Counted from the first letter of the stretch, positions 17,322 through 27,672 are shown. The stretch: 64,000 bases of DNA from Acrasis kona (GCA_026419775.2 JAOPGA020000950.1:1-64000), one strand, 5' to 3'. Made by a program: numbers and translations. The notes: generated by a model from the sequence alone, not told the origin.

Positions 17322-20078
17322 ATGAACAACAGCGTTGCTCTTGACACCGATGGGGACACCCAACGCATGTTGGATGGTCTACTTCAAAAGGATTTGAGTA
17401 ACTTTAGGCCAGATAAAGAACTTTTTGGAGAACTTACTCAAATACTATTGGATAGCAAGAGGAAGACCTGCATAACCGAGAGGGTTGTCAAACTATTTGC
17501 ACTATTGTATTTGCATAATGAAGAACAAGTGTTAAATGAATTCAAAAATGCCATTCAAATTGTTGCACGTTTAAACTTCCTTATGTCATCACACGGTAGC
17601 ATTCCAGCAATAATCGAGCCCTGCTTGGCTTTATTGGCAGAACTGATGAAGGTGCAGGCATTCAGAGATGATTTAGACCAAATAACTGCATCAAAGAGTA
17701 GGGGGTTTGCACTTTCATACATGTCATCCATGCATCCCGAGATTCAATATGTAGCTTTTCAAGCCTTTGAGAACTTCCAAAATTTAAAATGGGCGAACCA
17801 ACAAGAAGAATGTGAAGCATTCGTCACTCGCATACAAGCGGCAATACCTCCACATAGAATATGCCGTTGGTTGACAACACTTTGCAAAGATGAATCCAAC
17901 CCACAATTAGTGTTAACTCTACTAGGAGCGCTTAAGCAGCTTCTGGTCAAAGAGAAGGTGGATGTGAAGGATTTGGCTGATTTCTGCTTGGCCTCGCCCA
18001 TGCTTAGAATCATGAACCAATCATTGTACAACACAAGTGAGATTTGTTCTTCGCTATTAGAAGAACTAGTGGAGAGTTCAGAGTTTGGGTCAAGTATTGT
18101 GAACTTGGGTGGAATGTTACTGCTACACGAGTGGTTACAAAAGTCGGAACAACAACCAAAATGGTTAAGGTCAACCCTGAAGATTATCGCAAAACTCACA
18201 AACAACAACCGAAATGCGCAACTTGTAGCAGGAGAGTGTGGAATTCTCTTTACACTATGCCGCCTCATGGTTGAATGCAAAGATCCAATCATCCTACAAA
18301 AGTGTGTAAGGACTTTTAGGAACTTGACACAAAATGAAATAAATGTGCAAAGTCTTGTGGGTGATGCAGAATTATGCAAAAAAGTAATACTTAATTGTTT
18401 GCTCCCCCTTTGTAGTGACGCAAGTAGCATCAAACTTGTAGAGGATGTATCCATCACAATATCAAACATGACATTATCAAGCGATGTAGTGTGTTCATTC
18501 ATAGCACCTCATTGCGCAGATCCCTTAGTCCACCTACTATCCTTGCAAAATGAAATGATCCAAGAGTATGCAATGAGCACAATCTCCAACGTCCTGCTAT
18601 GTTCAAGCACAGAGTCCTTTTCACATCTTGAAAATGTAAAGACCAAGCTATTACAATTGACAATAACGCGTCACGACGAACACATTCAGCAACAAGCCAA
18701 CCAATTAATACAACAGATTCAAGATCCATCCAAAACAACCAATCACTCAGGACCAGTCAAGACGCAGGAATATGATTTTGAACTCAAGAAGCAACAAATC
18801 GAACAAGCCTACATTAAACAAACAGAAAGGAATCTAACCAACCACCGTGCAAGCGTTCGTAACAGCTTATCGCCTAACGCAAGGATTGCCCATTCCAGTT
18901 TCGACTCACTCCAGGTCGTGATTGATTGGTCCACTTTTGATGCATTAACCAACACAGACACAAAGAGAAGAGCACTTTCTAGCATTCGCAACCAAGAGGC
19001 ATGGGACGATCTACGATCAATCATTAACGAATATTGCAACAAGAGTTTGATCCATCACATGGCATTCAACAACATAGTCAAGAAGGTCGTCGTCAAGCTA
19101 GACAAGGAATTCAAAGTAATCATCCACGATTCGGAACTAGACTACCACATTGCCCACGACTCCATCTTTAGATCATCCATGCTGGAATCATTCACCAAAG
19201 AATTGGACGATCATTTCAAACCAGTCATGGATCAATTAGAAATGCAAATGCAAAACTTGGACGGAACCGACACCAACCGCACGGACAGTCCCACCACCCC
19301 AAACACTCCATCGAACAGTCGCACGACGGCCACCCAACAATTAAAAAAATACGCATCCGATTGTGCAGCTGATTGGGATCGATTCGTCCAATTCGTACAA
19401 ATCAAACCGTTCCACGTGAACGACCCTCAAGACGTGAATGCAATCGCTCACATTCTTCACTTGTTGAAATTATTTCCCGAAACTTTTGTAAAGGGTTGGA
19501 GGTTGACCAAATACAATAAAGAAGGACTCAAGCAAGAGAGGTATTTGATGTTGACCCGTTATTGTTATTATACGGTCAAATACGATGCCGCGAAGAAATC
19601 ATTCGATCCGAAACATACCAAGAGATGTAGTTTGGAAATTAAAAGCATAGAGATGGGTACGTTTCACGATGGGTCGAAACCAGTGTTATGCATAACCGTT
19701 CCGAACGTGAGCGCCACTTTGAACGCGACGAGCGCTACTACCACGAGGAGTCATAGTACGGTAATGAGCGCGACGTCACCTGATGGAATGAAGGGCGGAG
19801 CGATTTATCCGAAGAGTAATTCGTTGGTTCATGTGCCGAATAATGGAGGGACTTGTCTGGCTAGCATGTTTGTTTGGGAGAATGAAAATGATGCAAAGAA
19901 GGCCGAGAATGTCTTGTTCGAAATTGCCATTTGTATGCACGGGGTGGCGTGTGCGCTTGCTGTGGAGAAGAATTTGAATTGCATGCCGAGGATACATCAT
20001 AAGCAGAGATTTTCGAAACCAAAGCATAACATTTCTAGTTTTCTGTATAATAGATTCAAAATGGGTTACACAAAATAA
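17322..20078 (+). CDS. Armadillo-repeat protein with C-terminal beta-rich domain
   Basis: Single exon, 918 residues. Residues about 60-480 are helical repeats of armadillo/HEAT type (for example LVLTLLGALKQLLVK, LRSTLKIIAKLTNNNRNAQL, LQKCVRTFRNLTQNEINVQS, QEYAMSTISNVLL). A coiled-coil stretch follows (DFELKKQQIEQAYIKQTERN), then a Thr/Ser/Pro linker near residue 650 (TDSPTTPNTPSNSRTTATQQ). The last 200 residues have a beta-rich pattern and a closing helix (ENENDAKKAENVLFEIAI) that resembles a pleckstrin-homology fold, though I cannot confirm this. It is probably a scaffold at the cortex or cytoskeleton. No orthologue name can be given. The stop TAA sits in an AATAAA signal. Confidence 0.75.
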   Translation: MNNSVALDTDGDTQRMLDGLLQKDLSNFRPDKELFGELTQILLDSKRKTCITERVVKLFALLYLHNEEQVLNEFKNAIQIVARLNFLMSSHGSIPAIIEPCLALLAELMKVQAFRDDLDQITASKSRGFALSYMSSMHPEIQYVAFQAFENFQNLKWANQQEECEAFVTRIQAAIPPHRICRWLTTLCKDESNPQLVLTLLGALKQLLVKEKVDVKDLADFCLASPMLRIMNQSLYNTSEICSSLLEELVESSEFGSSIVNLGGMLLLHEWLQKSEQQPKWLRSTLKIIAKLTNNNRNAQLVAGECGILFTLCRLMVECKDPIILQKCVRTFRNLTQNEINVQSLVGDAELCKKVILNCLLPLCSDASSIKLVEDVSITISNMTLSSDVVCSFIAPHCADPLVHLLSLQNEMIQEYAMSTISNVLLCSSTESFSHLENVKTKLLQLTITRHDEHIQQQANQLIQQIQDPSKTTNHSGPVKTQEYDFELKKQQIEQAYIKQTERNLTNHRASVRNSLSPNARIAHSSFDSLQVVIDWSTFDALTNTDTKRRALSSIRNQEAWDDLRSIINEYCNKSLIHHMAFNNIVKKVVVKLDKEFKVIIHDSELDYHIAHDSIFRSSMLESFTKELDDHFKPVMDQLEMQMQNLDGTDTNRTDSPTTPNTPSNSRTTATQQLKKYASDCAADWDRFVQFVQIKPFHVNDPQDVNAIAHILHLLKLFPETFVKGWRLTKYNKEGLKQERYLMLTRYCYYTVKYDAAKKSFDPKHTKRCSLEIKSIEMGTFHDGSKPVLCITVPNVSATLNATSATTTRSHSTVMSATSPDGMKGGAIYPKSNSLVHVPNNGGTCLASMFVWENENDAKKAENVLFEIAICMHGVACALAVEKNLNCMPRIHHKQRFSKPKHNISSFLYNRFKMGYTK

Positions 20079-20133
20079 AAATGATTTTTTAAAAGTAGTT
20101 TTTACATTTTGTACATTGTGTGGGAGTTGTGTG

Positions 20134-20289
20134 TCAGTAGTACTCCCATGCTTGTTCTAAAATCTCTCTCGCTGTTGCGATCTTGTTCAAGTCGTATTTC
20201 GTAGATAAGTTATTCGTGCTTTCATCTCCTGCGGTCATTGGTCTTGGGATTTGTGTCTCTGTACAAACTTCTTGTTGCATTTTGTTCAT
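20134..20289 (-). CDS. Possible small protein, 51 residues or a 3' exon
   Basis: From the ATG at 20289 the frame reads MNKMQQEVCTETQIPRP and ends EQAWEYY. The same frame stays open for about 45 more codons upstream, with protein-like content (YYGKFDSIRTQSFFAHKCES), so the true start may lie in an upstream exon I could not place. No family recognised. The rest of 20079-20525 holds 3' flanks of the armadillo and BTB-WD40 genes. Confidence 0.4.
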   Translation of the reverse strand: MNKMQQEVCTETQIPRPMTAGDESTNNLSTKYDLNKIATAREILEQAWEYY

Positions 20290-20525
20290 TTCGTTTTTTG
20301 ATCTTGATTCGCACTTATGAGCAAAAAATGATTGGGTGCGGATTGAATCAAATTTTCCGTAATATGCCGTTTGTATTTTAAAAGAAATCCCTACATTACA
20401 ATAGCATGATACACATAAAACGAAAGAGATTTAGTTCTTGATTCTTTGCATTTTTATTCAAGTAGAAGTTGTGTGAACAAACAATATAAATAAATGATAA
20501 AACAATCTTTTTAATTTTTTTCTAA

Positions 20526-21776
20526 CTATAATTGATTCCAAATCTTGATACTGGTATTGCAAATACTCGCCAATCTACCATCTTTCAGTGTCGTCAGTTT
20601 AATATATCCTTTCGCGTCACAAGTTATCGTCTCAACACACTGATTGGTTGCTACATCCCAAATCTTAATAGTATTGTCTGCACCACCGCTCACCAATCTG
20701 CCATCATTCAATGTTGTGAGTGCACTGATAAAACAATTATTTTTATTGAAACTAATTGATATATCCTTATAATCAACCAACACACTAACACAATCACCGC
20801 TTGCTACATCCCAAATCATAATAGTATTGTCTACACCACCGCTCACCAATCTGCCATCTTTCAATGTTGTGAGTGCAGTTATTGTATCCGTGTGGCAAGT
20901 TATTGTCTTAACGCAATCACCGCTTGCTACATCCCAAATCTTAATAGTATTGTCTACACTACTGCTCACCAATCTACCATCGATCAATGTTGTGAATGCA
21001 GTAATGCATCCTCTGTGACCATTTAATGTCTTTACACACTGACCGGTTTCTACATCCCGAATTTCAATAGTACTGTCTGCACCGCCGATTACCATTCTAT
21101 CATCTTTCAGTGTTGTTAGTTCCCTAATTGTCAAATCACATTTCAATGTGTGTGCTATTCTTTCATCAGTTATATTATAAAAACAAATAACCTCGTCAAA
21201 TGCAACAATCACAAATCTAACATCATTTAGTGGAGCGATTGCACGAGCATATGTACGATATGTATCTATTTTCTTAACACGTACATAGCTTGCTGCATCC
21301 CAAATCTCAAGCTCACCGTCCGAATTTAAACTTGCTAATCTACCATCTTTCAGTGTTGTGAGTAAAGTAATTGGTTTTGCACTGGTGAATGTAAAAGCAT
21401 TGTTCAATATACCGTCTTCGTCGAAACAATCTGAAAAAACATCCTTCATAGAGTAATAGTTGATATCTTCTATTAGTTGACGTCGGCGTTTGGCGTTCAT
21501 TTCCTTAATACTCTCCTGAATATCATATCCACGCAGTTTCGATAGAATGATTGAAAAGTCGTTCGCATCTCTATCAATAAAGTAACTTCCATCAGCTCCA
21601 GGATCCATCTCATCAAACATCTCGGAGAAGAAATTATTTCCCTGAGAAGTGAGTGTTTTGATTGTGGTGGCGAATATTGTTCCTCCAATATTGAGTTTAA
21701 CATAATCACTGGTTGTTTTCTTTTGGGGCTCGTTCGACTCTTCTCGGCGTCTTTTTAAATCTCTTTCATCGTTCAT
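20526..21776 (-). CDS. BTB/POZ (T1-type) plus WD40 repeat protein
   Basis: Single exon, 416 residues. The N-terminal domain starts DYVKLNIGGTIFATTIKTL and continues GSYFIDRDANDFSIILSKLR, the potassium-channel T1/KCTD form of the BTB fold. Residues about 125-416 make six or seven WD40 blades, recognised by repeated endings such as NTIKIWDVASGDCVKTITCH and LTTLKDGRLVSGGVDNTIMI. The order BTB then WD40 is like animal KCTD3 and SHKBP1, which serve as adaptors. Blade units are very similar to each other at DNA level (for example around 20680, 20840 and 20940), suggesting recent internal duplication. A cullin-3 adaptor role is possible, but T1 domains do not always bind cullin. Confidence 0.85.
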   Translation of the reverse strand: MNDERDLKRRREESNEPQKKTTSDYVKLNIGGTIFATTIKTLTSQGNNFFSEMFDEMDPGADGSYFIDRDANDFSIILSKLRGYDIQESIKEMNAKRRRQLIEDINYYSMKDVFSDCFDEDGILNNAFTFTSAKPITLLTTLKDGRLASLNSDGELEIWDAASYVRVKKIDTYRTYARAIAPLNDVRFVIVAFDEVICFYNITDERIAHTLKCDLTIRELTTLKDDRMVIGGADSTIEIRDVETGQCVKTLNGHRGCITAFTTLIDGRLVSSSVDNTIKIWDVASGDCVKTITCHTDTITALTTLKDGRLVSGGVDNTIMIWDVASGDCVSVLVDYKDISISFNKNNCFISALTTLNDGRLVSGGADNTIKIWDVATNQCVETITCDAKGYIKLTTLKDGRLASICNTSIKIWNQL

Positions 21777-22460
21777 CTTTTTGTTTTAACTGCTCTGTAA
21801 CTTTTTTGATTTGTTTTTCGGAAAACTACTCACTTCAGGTTGATTTTAAAGTTCTATTTAAAAAGTTCCGAAATTCCGGAATTATCTGAATTTGAGGCTG
21901 TTACAATGGATTGGGTACAATCTAGTTGTCATGCCTATATTAAACCCTGTTAGTCACAAGCATAGTGGAATCTACTATGTATATCTTGTCTATGGAAAGG
22001 ACATCAATGGTTACCATGTTGTATTTCCCGGTTATGGATCAGCTGCAACTCCTAATTTTCTAGAGCGCCGCATGGGTAATGAATGATATCATGAGCCTAT
22101 TTTTCTGTTAATCGTATGGAGCCTCGTTTGCGCCCAAGTAATTCCATATTACAGCTAGGTTTCCGCTTGTAGGTGTCCAAAATTTTCTTTTCACGTACAG
22201 GGTATCCGCTTGTAGGTGTGGAATGATCCGATCTATATAAAAGTGTTATAAATGGTGGAAGCCGCCCCTAGCGACGAAGTGCCTCAAATAAAATAATATG
22301 GTTATACCCTCACACTAATCAACAAGAAGGTGATTGCTCATGTTCACAATTTGACATGTAAACATATTGACGGGGTTTGTAAAACTACCAATAAACTTTC
22401 GGCTCCGGTGCATAGTAACCTTTTATGATTGATAGTTAAATTTCAATTCAAGTGACATTG
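21777..22460. other. Intergenic region with short direct repeats
   Basis: No convincing gene. A 64-codon plus-strand frame at 21892-22086 begins with TTG and has no recognised content. The 15-mer TCCGCTTGTAGGTGT occurs twice, at about 22167 and 22206. The following segment to 22300 could be a small non-coding transcript, but I recognise no RNA family. Confidence 0.35.
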
Positions 22461-22814
22461 ATGGGTGTGAGGTTACTGCTCGTTTCAATCATCCTGATTG
22501 TTTCGTATGTTGTTGTGGTCAATAGTTCAAAGAATTTTGACGACGATGAATTTGAATACAGGGATTGGAATAGAGATATTTCCAGGGGCAATTTATTTGA
22601 GAGAAATCACAAATTGTTGAAGAAACCTATGAGCGTTGTTGGATCCATTTTGGGTTTCCAGTTAGGAGGTTCATTTGGAAAAAATATTGGTAAAAAATCT
22701 GGAAAGTTCTCCAAACAATTTGGAGCTGGAGTTGATCAATATGTCTATGATACTGCAAGGTATGCTGGAAGTGAAAAAGGATATGAAATTGGAATTGCAA
22801 ACAACTATGAATAA
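22461..22814 (+). CDS. Small secreted or membrane-inserting glycine-zipper protein
   Basis: The ATG at 22461 opens MGVRLLLVSIILIVSYVVVV, a strong signal peptide or signal anchor, followed by an acidic stretch (NFDDDEFEYRDWNRD). The mature part has a glycine-zipper pattern (VGSILGFQLGGSFGKNIGKK), as found in small membrane-active or outer-membrane peptides. The total length is 117 residues, single exon. Glycine zippers of this kind can pack helices in membranes; naegleriapores and other amoeba pore proteins are cysteine-stabilised, and this protein lacks cysteines, so it is not of that class. Function unknown. Confidence 0.6.
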   Translation: MGVRLLLVSIILIVSYVVVVNSSKNFDDDEFEYRDWNRDISRGNLFERNHKLLKKPMSVVGSILGFQLGGSFGKNIGKKSGKFSKQFGAGVDQYVYDTARYAGSEKGYEIGIANNYE

Positions 22815-23544
22815 ATTTCTTTTTTATCTACAAATAGCAAGTACTAGCTATATCACCGACAGCTCTCTACATTCTATTTTGTTAGTTCTTGCGTCTCGTT
22901 CCCAATTTCTCGACCACCTTGTAAACTTTTAGCGCATGTGCTGGTCACGTTTTCAAGGTATTATTCGATATCCTCTTTGCGTGGTGATATCTATTTGGCA
23001 ACCTTTGTCCTCTTCAACAACTGCGCTTGAAATTTAACCTTATAATTTCGTAAGGTGTTTCTTGTGTAACCACCTACTAGTTACTTGTTCGCAACCAACG
23101 ACTTCGGAGCACGGTAGAATGGATTGAATTTCATTATTAGGGCGAAACTTTACATGTGTCTTGATCAACCCTGCAACATTCTCTCGTGAGTCGTCTCCTT
23201 CAAACTTTCGATTGTCTTTGAGGAATTTACCGAAACCCTCGCTATTTGCATGTTCAAGGTCCATCCGATCAGATTATTAGAGATGGACCAAACTTATGTA
23301 AACTGATATTGTAAACGAAATTTTGATTAATAAAATTTTGATACAATTTGATTTCCAAACAAGCACACCGAGCATTCTCCAGGGCCACAACACCTCGTTT
23401 TCGGTAACTATAGCCATGGCGATTAAGGGCGTCAAAAAATTATGGACTGGGCTCTAGAAGAAGGTACGAAATACATGGAAGAAAAAAGTTGAATGTAATC
23501 TAAATGATATTTCGGTTTAAAGGATTTGTCTGACTAACTTGCGG
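22815..23544. other. Mostly non-coding, one doubtful minus-strand ORF
   Basis: A minus-strand frame at 23040-23264 codes 74 residues (MDLEHANSEGFGKFLKDNRK...) without known features; it may be a small gene or a chance frame. A plus-strand MAIKGVKKLWTGL frame from about 23415 ends in TAG. Nothing else is supported. Confidence 0.3.
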
Positions 23545-23772
23545 ATGGTGGTATCTCTTAAATTCTATACTTTGCTTCAAAAGCTTCAGCCCCTTTGTCC
23601 TTCCCCAGACGCGCAAGTCAATTTGATTGCTGAAGATTGGTATAACACTTTAATCAAAAATACAATCAATTTTTGTAATAAAGTCAGTTTACTCCGAAGT
23701 TTAGCGAAAGTGGCAGTGGAGAAAAAAACTCCCCGCACTAATCGTTGTGATTGGATTGTAATTCAATCTTAG
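23545..23772 (+). CDS. Possible histone-fold protein, TAF12-like
   Basis: From the ATG at 23545 the frame codes 75 residues. The block TLLQKLQPLCPSPDAQVNLI then AEDWYNTLIKNTINF resembles the start of a histone fold of the TAF12/H2B type, in which a short helix and loop lead into a long helix with a conserved Ala-(E/D)-(D/E)-(F/W). A possible 42-base intron at about 23673 would change the following residues. TAF12 is a subunit of TFIID and SAGA. The similarity is weak and judged only by eye; a 61-codon antisense frame here has no merit. It could equally be an unknown small protein. Confidence 0.35.
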   Translation: MVVSLKFYTLLQKLQPLCPSPDAQVNLIAEDWYNTLIKNTINFCNKVSLLRSLAKVAVEKKTPRTNRCDWIVIQS

Positions 23773-23959
23773 CCCGATTATACCCAAAGTCTAAACCGTT
23801 GATAATACACACTCTATTATCAATACATTTAACATACGAGAACAAAAACCTCGTATCGCATCTGATAACGTTAATTTTAGTAAACCCAAACTGTCGCAAG
23901 ACGAAACCCAAAAACAAACCCAAAAACTGGGTGACAAGTTGAGTACAGGTACTCCAACA

Positions 23960-26005
23960 ATGAAAAGAACCACAAGTATGACCAGTCTCCCAAGAAAAGG
24001 AAGCCTCGAAGACATCCTAAACATGTTCCCAGACGAGGAGGACGAGGACACTAGCGAGAATAACCACAAATTCCCAAACCACTGGAATCAAAATGCACAA
24101 AGAGAAACTGTCAACAACACAGACAATAGTGTAAATAAGGAGCAACAAAACATTGTACCCACACCGCCAATACATCAAACGGTAACTAACCCACAAGACT
24201 ACCTTGTAAAGTCCGAGTCCATGACATCACTTTCCAGTTTTGGCGAGGCTGTTGATTTGGGCACCTTGAGCAGTCCCATCCGTCCACAACCCATCCATCT
24301 ACGGTCAGCTTATGCCTCTGAGATGGTTTCTTCTGCTTCCACCAATTCACTCACCGACTATGTGGACAGCTCCACTCTACTAAAATCCGCATCTTCTGGT
24401 TCCTTGTCAAACCTTCACACGGGCAGCAGTAGTTTGTTAAACAAGAGCTTCTCCTCTTCTTCATTTTCACGCTTCCAAGAAGAATTAGAGGACGATGAAG
24501 AGTACAATAGAAAGTATCACGGAGCCCACGCCACCATCAACATGCCAACCAATCATGACCCAGACCATAGCGTAGTGATGCGGCCGCACATGCTTGAAGA
24601 CGTCCATCATCGGACCAACCAACAATATTTGCCTCCCATGATGAACACAAACCCAATGATGCAAAATGAACAGGAAGACGTTGCACAGCCACAAATGCTT
24701 CAGCAACAGCAACAACAACAACATGTATACTCTGTACAGCAACAATCTCCAATCAAACAACCAGACCTGCCCTTCATGGAACCTCCCTACCCGCATCAAC
24801 AACAACAACAAGCACCTCAACGTAAATATCACGAACAACTTTCACAATCAGAACTAAACGCACCCAACCGACTCATTGTCCAGTATGGATCCGAACAATA
24901 CACAAGCATTGACGGACGGTTATATAATGACAGAGGATACAAGATATGTGGACATTTAAACCAACACAATAAACCATGTCAACGTATCGGACGTTGTCCA
25001 TTCCACGATAAATTCAGGACTGAAGAGGCATCAGCCGATGACAAGGATCGCATGGTGACGGAACAAGTAGCTGATGGAGATGATCAATTAACGAACAACA
25101 AGGACAGCGCATTCACGAAGAAACCAAGGAAGAAGAAGAGCGACGGTCACATGATTCCCATGAATGACATGGACCACAAATTAATGAACAATGCCGTCAT
25201 GGGCAACCCATCACTAGGTGGTCACGCCATCATGCCTCCATCACCGTCATCCAACAATTCAGCATCATCGACGACGCCCATGAAGAAGGTTCCATTCAAG
25301 CAAGGATGGAACAAGGACGAACACATGCGATTCCTTACCGGATTACAACAACATGGAAAAGGTGCTTGGAAAGAAATCGCAACCATCGTCGGGACAAGAA
25401 CGCCCACTCAGATCCAGTCACATGCTCAAAAATACTTTTTACGTCAAAAACAAAAAAACAAAAACAAAAGAAGCATACATGATTTCACAATGGACGATCT
25501 CAACAGAATGGCCGGTAATGAAAATTACGATGACGAAGATGCAACAACATCACCAACGGCTCCAAAGAGAAAACAAAGAAAGAGAAAAGCAAAGGAAGAG
25601 GACGAAGAAGAAGACGAAGAAGAAGAAACGGATGTGAGTCAGTTTTCTCCAAACAACCAACAACAACAAATGCAACAACAACAACAACACCAACAACAAC
25701 CTTTGGATAATCAACAACAAGCCATCATCCAGAGTCAAGTTCAACAAATTTTACAAGGATCGCTCAGTCAACTATTGGCGACCAATGGGAACAGAGAAGT
25801 TGATAACAATGCATTATTGGCATTATTCCTTCAAAACAAGATTGGTGATTTGTATCGTCAGCAACAACAGCAACAACAACAACAACAACAACAGATTCAA
25901 CAACAAAATAATGAACAACATTCGATACAATTACCGCAAGAGAATGAAAGACTTTCGCCAAATCAAGATGGTGTTTCGAACAAGAGACAACGAACGAATT
26001 CATAA
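23960..26005 (+). CDS. SHAQKYF-class Myb transcription factor, polyQ-rich
   Basis: Single exon, 681 residues from the ATG at 23960. The R1-type Myb repeat reads FKQGWNKDEHMRFLTGLQQH, then GKGAWKEIATIVGTRTPTQI and QSHAQKYFLRQKQ near residues 450-500; the SHAQKYF signature marks plant/protist 1R-MYB regulators. N-terminal of it is a Cys/His motif (CGHLNQHNKPCQRIGRCPFH, C-x9-C-x5-C-x2-H) that may bind zinc. After the Myb domain comes a basic then acidic block (KRKQRKRKAKEEDEEEDEEE). Glutamine runs occur at residues about 250-280, 570-600 and 640-655. It is a nuclear sequence-specific regulator; targets unknown. Polyglutamine tracts make the gene length-variable. An in-frame TTG 21 bases upstream is not a better start. 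Confidence 0.85.
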   Translation: MKRTTSMTSLPRKGSLEDILNMFPDEEDEDTSENNHKFPNHWNQNAQRETVNNTDNSVNKEQQNIVPTPPIHQTVTNPQDYLVKSESMTSLSSFGEAVDLGTLSSPIRPQPIHLRSAYASEMVSSASTNSLTDYVDSSTLLKSASSGSLSNLHTGSSSLLNKSFSSSSFSRFQEELEDDEEYNRKYHGAHATINMPTNHDPDHSVVMRPHMLEDVHHRTNQQYLPPMMNTNPMMQNEQEDVAQPQMLQQQQQQQHVYSVQQQSPIKQPDLPFMEPPYPHQQQQQAPQRKYHEQLSQSELNAPNRLIVQYGSEQYTSIDGRLYNDRGYKICGHLNQHNKPCQRIGRCPFHDKFRTEEASADDKDRMVTEQVADGDDQLTNNKDSAFTKKPRKKKSDGHMIPMNDMDHKLMNNAVMGNPSLGGHAIMPPSPSSNNSASSTTPMKKVPFKQGWNKDEHMRFLTGLQQHGKGAWKEIATIVGTRTPTQIQSHAQKYFLRQKQKNKNKRSIHDFTMDDLNRMAGNENYDDEDATTSPTAPKRKQRKRKAKEEDEEEDEEEETDVSQFSPNNQQQQMQQQQQHQQQPLDNQQQAIIQSQVQQILQGSLSQLLATNGNREVDNNALLALFLQNKIGDLYRQQQQQQQQQQQQIQQQNNEQHSIQLPQENERLSPNQDGVSNKRQRTNS

Positions 26006-26193
26006 AGAATGGATTTGATGAGGAGGGAATATCGTTTAGAGATGAATAACGAAAGCTTTGGAGATATTCATGTTGGTGTTGAAAAGACAAGAAAAAAATT
26101 GTCTGTTTATAAAATTTTAGATTTATAAAATGTTTTTTTTACAATGTTTTTAATGTACAAAATGTTCACTCGATGGTGATGGAATGGTTGTTG

Positions 26194-27438
26194 TTACCTA
26201 AATGTTGTTCTCTGACTTTTTGTAGGTAGTCTAAATTTATTATTGACTTCCTCGTAGTTATTCTCTAACCTCTGCTTTTCATTCAAAATTTGTTCCATGT
26301 TGCTCTTTTCGAGTTTATCCTTTAACGTGCTAATCTCCTTCTTATAATGCTCAATTAGAGTAGTTTCGTCCATAATTTGATTGATTTTAGACTTGTTAGT
26401 AATCTTTCGGGCACCTGATCCAAATCTCAATGTCGATACACTTTCTTCCACATGGTTTTTACCAGGAGTGATGCAGCACAGAATTGATAGCTTAGAATTA
26501 CCTCCTAGTCCTAGCTTGATCATTCTAGTTAGCTTGCTATCTCTATAAGGTATGTAGCTTCTTGTTTTTTTCTTGGAGCAGGCAACTAGCTCCTGTATTA
26601 CTCTCGTAAGTGTTAGCAAACTTTTATTTATAAAGTTTCCTTCATTACGAGTATTACCCACAGCTAGAGTTTTATTAGCCCTCTCTGATCCAGCTAAATC
26701 AACCATGTACAAGTAACTCACTTTTACCGCCTTTCCTTTCTCCTGCAGAGATGTTTTGGGAGATAATAAATTATCTCGTTCTTTTAATTTGGAGTCCATT
26801 TCTTTACTTTCGATTATAATTGTAAAAACTGCATGAGATCGACTACTTCTGTTGTTCATGTTTGTAGCTGCAATGTGTCGGTTGTGGTTTCCTTCCATAA
26901 GACTCTTGACAACGTCGCTTTCACTCCTTACGACTACCTCCTTAATGTTTTTGACTAGTACGTTGTCTAGCTTGTCTTCGTGTATAATTAAACTAGCGCT
27001 TGGTGTTTCAGGGTTTAATAGATCGTATAGCTGTTCGTTGTATACTTCTACAAATGTGATGCGAATTAGCCACTCTCTATCACTATTTCGAACATGTTTA
27101 AAAATGTGGTCTACTGCTTGACGAATAACACCTGGATCGGTATCTGTCCCATACATGCTATGGGTTTTTCCAGAGGATGTCTGTCCGTATGCAAACACTA
27201 CTCCGTTGTATCCCATCAAACAGTCATTTATGATTGACTCTGCACATAGTTCAAACACTTCTTTGTTAGAGGCACTTGGTCCAAGTATATTATCGAACGA
27301 GAATGAGGGTGATTTTGAGCCTGTCACCGAATTGTCTTCCATTATTGTACAATCATCGATGTTAAATGAGTGACCAAATTCAGAATAAGGCTCATCCCCG
27401 ATGAACGGCCTCATTCTGGTATGAACCCTAACGCTCAT
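26194..27438 (-). CDS. Kinesin motor domain protein, short (kinesin-7-like)
   Basis: 414 residues, nearly all motor domain. Nucleotide motifs are present: P-loop GQTSSGKT near residue 84, switch I NNRSSRSH near 195, switch II DLAGSE near 250. The neck-proximal end has RFGSGARKITNKSKINQIMD, resembling the kinesin-7 (CENP-E) group. After it only about 60 residues of coiled coil follow (LKDKLEKSNMEQILNEKQRL), ending soon after, whereas CENP-E-type kinesins normally carry long coiled-coil tails. Either this is a naturally truncated motor or downstream exons have been missed. The start at 27438 leaves a short N-terminus before VRVHTRMRPF; an upstream open segment (27472-27640) could be an extra exon. 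Subfamily is tentative. Confidence 0.8.
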   Translation of the reverse strand: MSVRVHTRMRPFIGDEPYSEFGHSFNIDDCTIMEDNSVTGSKSPSFSFDNILGPSASNKEVFELCAESIINDCLMGYNGVVFAYGQTSSGKTHSMYGTDTDPGVIRQAVDHIFKHVRNSDREWLIRITFVEVYNEQLYDLLNPETPSASLIIHEDKLDNVLVKNIKEVVVRSESDVVKSLMEGNHNRHIAATNMNNRSSRSHAVFTIIIESKEMDSKLKERDNLLSPKTSLQEKGKAVKVSYLYMVDLAGSERANKTLAVGNTRNEGNFINKSLLTLTRVIQELVACSKKKTRSYIPYRDSKLTRMIKLGLGGNSKLSILCCITPGKNHVEESVSTLRFGSGARKITNKSKINQIMDETTLIEHYKKEISTLKDKLEKSNMEQILNEKQRLENNYEEVNNKFRLPTKSQRTTFR

Positions 27439-27471
27439 ATTGTGTGTCTGCTAGTTGACCAATTTTTTATG

Positions 27472-27640
27472 TTAATTCTACGCTCTCCGGAGAAATCAAT
27501 TTTGATGCATCAATCCATCTACAGTTTGAATTAATATCTTGAGTCTTACTTGCTACACAAACCAAGTTGTTGGTGCACTCACTAATATGCTTCTTTTGCT
27601 CTTTGATGCTGAACTTGAAGTCTTTATTTACAAACAGTTG
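27472..27640 (-). other. Open coding-like segment without ATG upstream of kinesin
   Basis: This 56-codon frame reads protein-like (for example EQKKHISECTNNLVCVASKT and CRWIDASKLISPES) but has no ATG. A GTAGAA donor near its end and TAG or GCAG acceptors 31 or 34 bases later would join it in frame to residues just before the kinesin start. Introns that short would be below the window's usual minimum, so I cannot decide between an N-terminal kinesin exon and a separate fragment. Confidence 0.35.
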
Positions 27641-27672
27641 TCAATCAAAATTAATAATAATATTTTTGGAGA

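Noticed and set aside
17759-18502. 247-codon minus-strand frame
   Set aside because: Antisense of the armadillo gene; no independent features.
21892-22086. 64-codon frame
   Set aside because: No ATG at its start and no recognised content; listed only within the intergenic note.
24485-24838. Leu/Val-rich minus-strand frame resembling a membrane protein
   Set aside because: It is the antisense of CAA/CAG-rich Myb coding sequence, which reads as Leu and Val.
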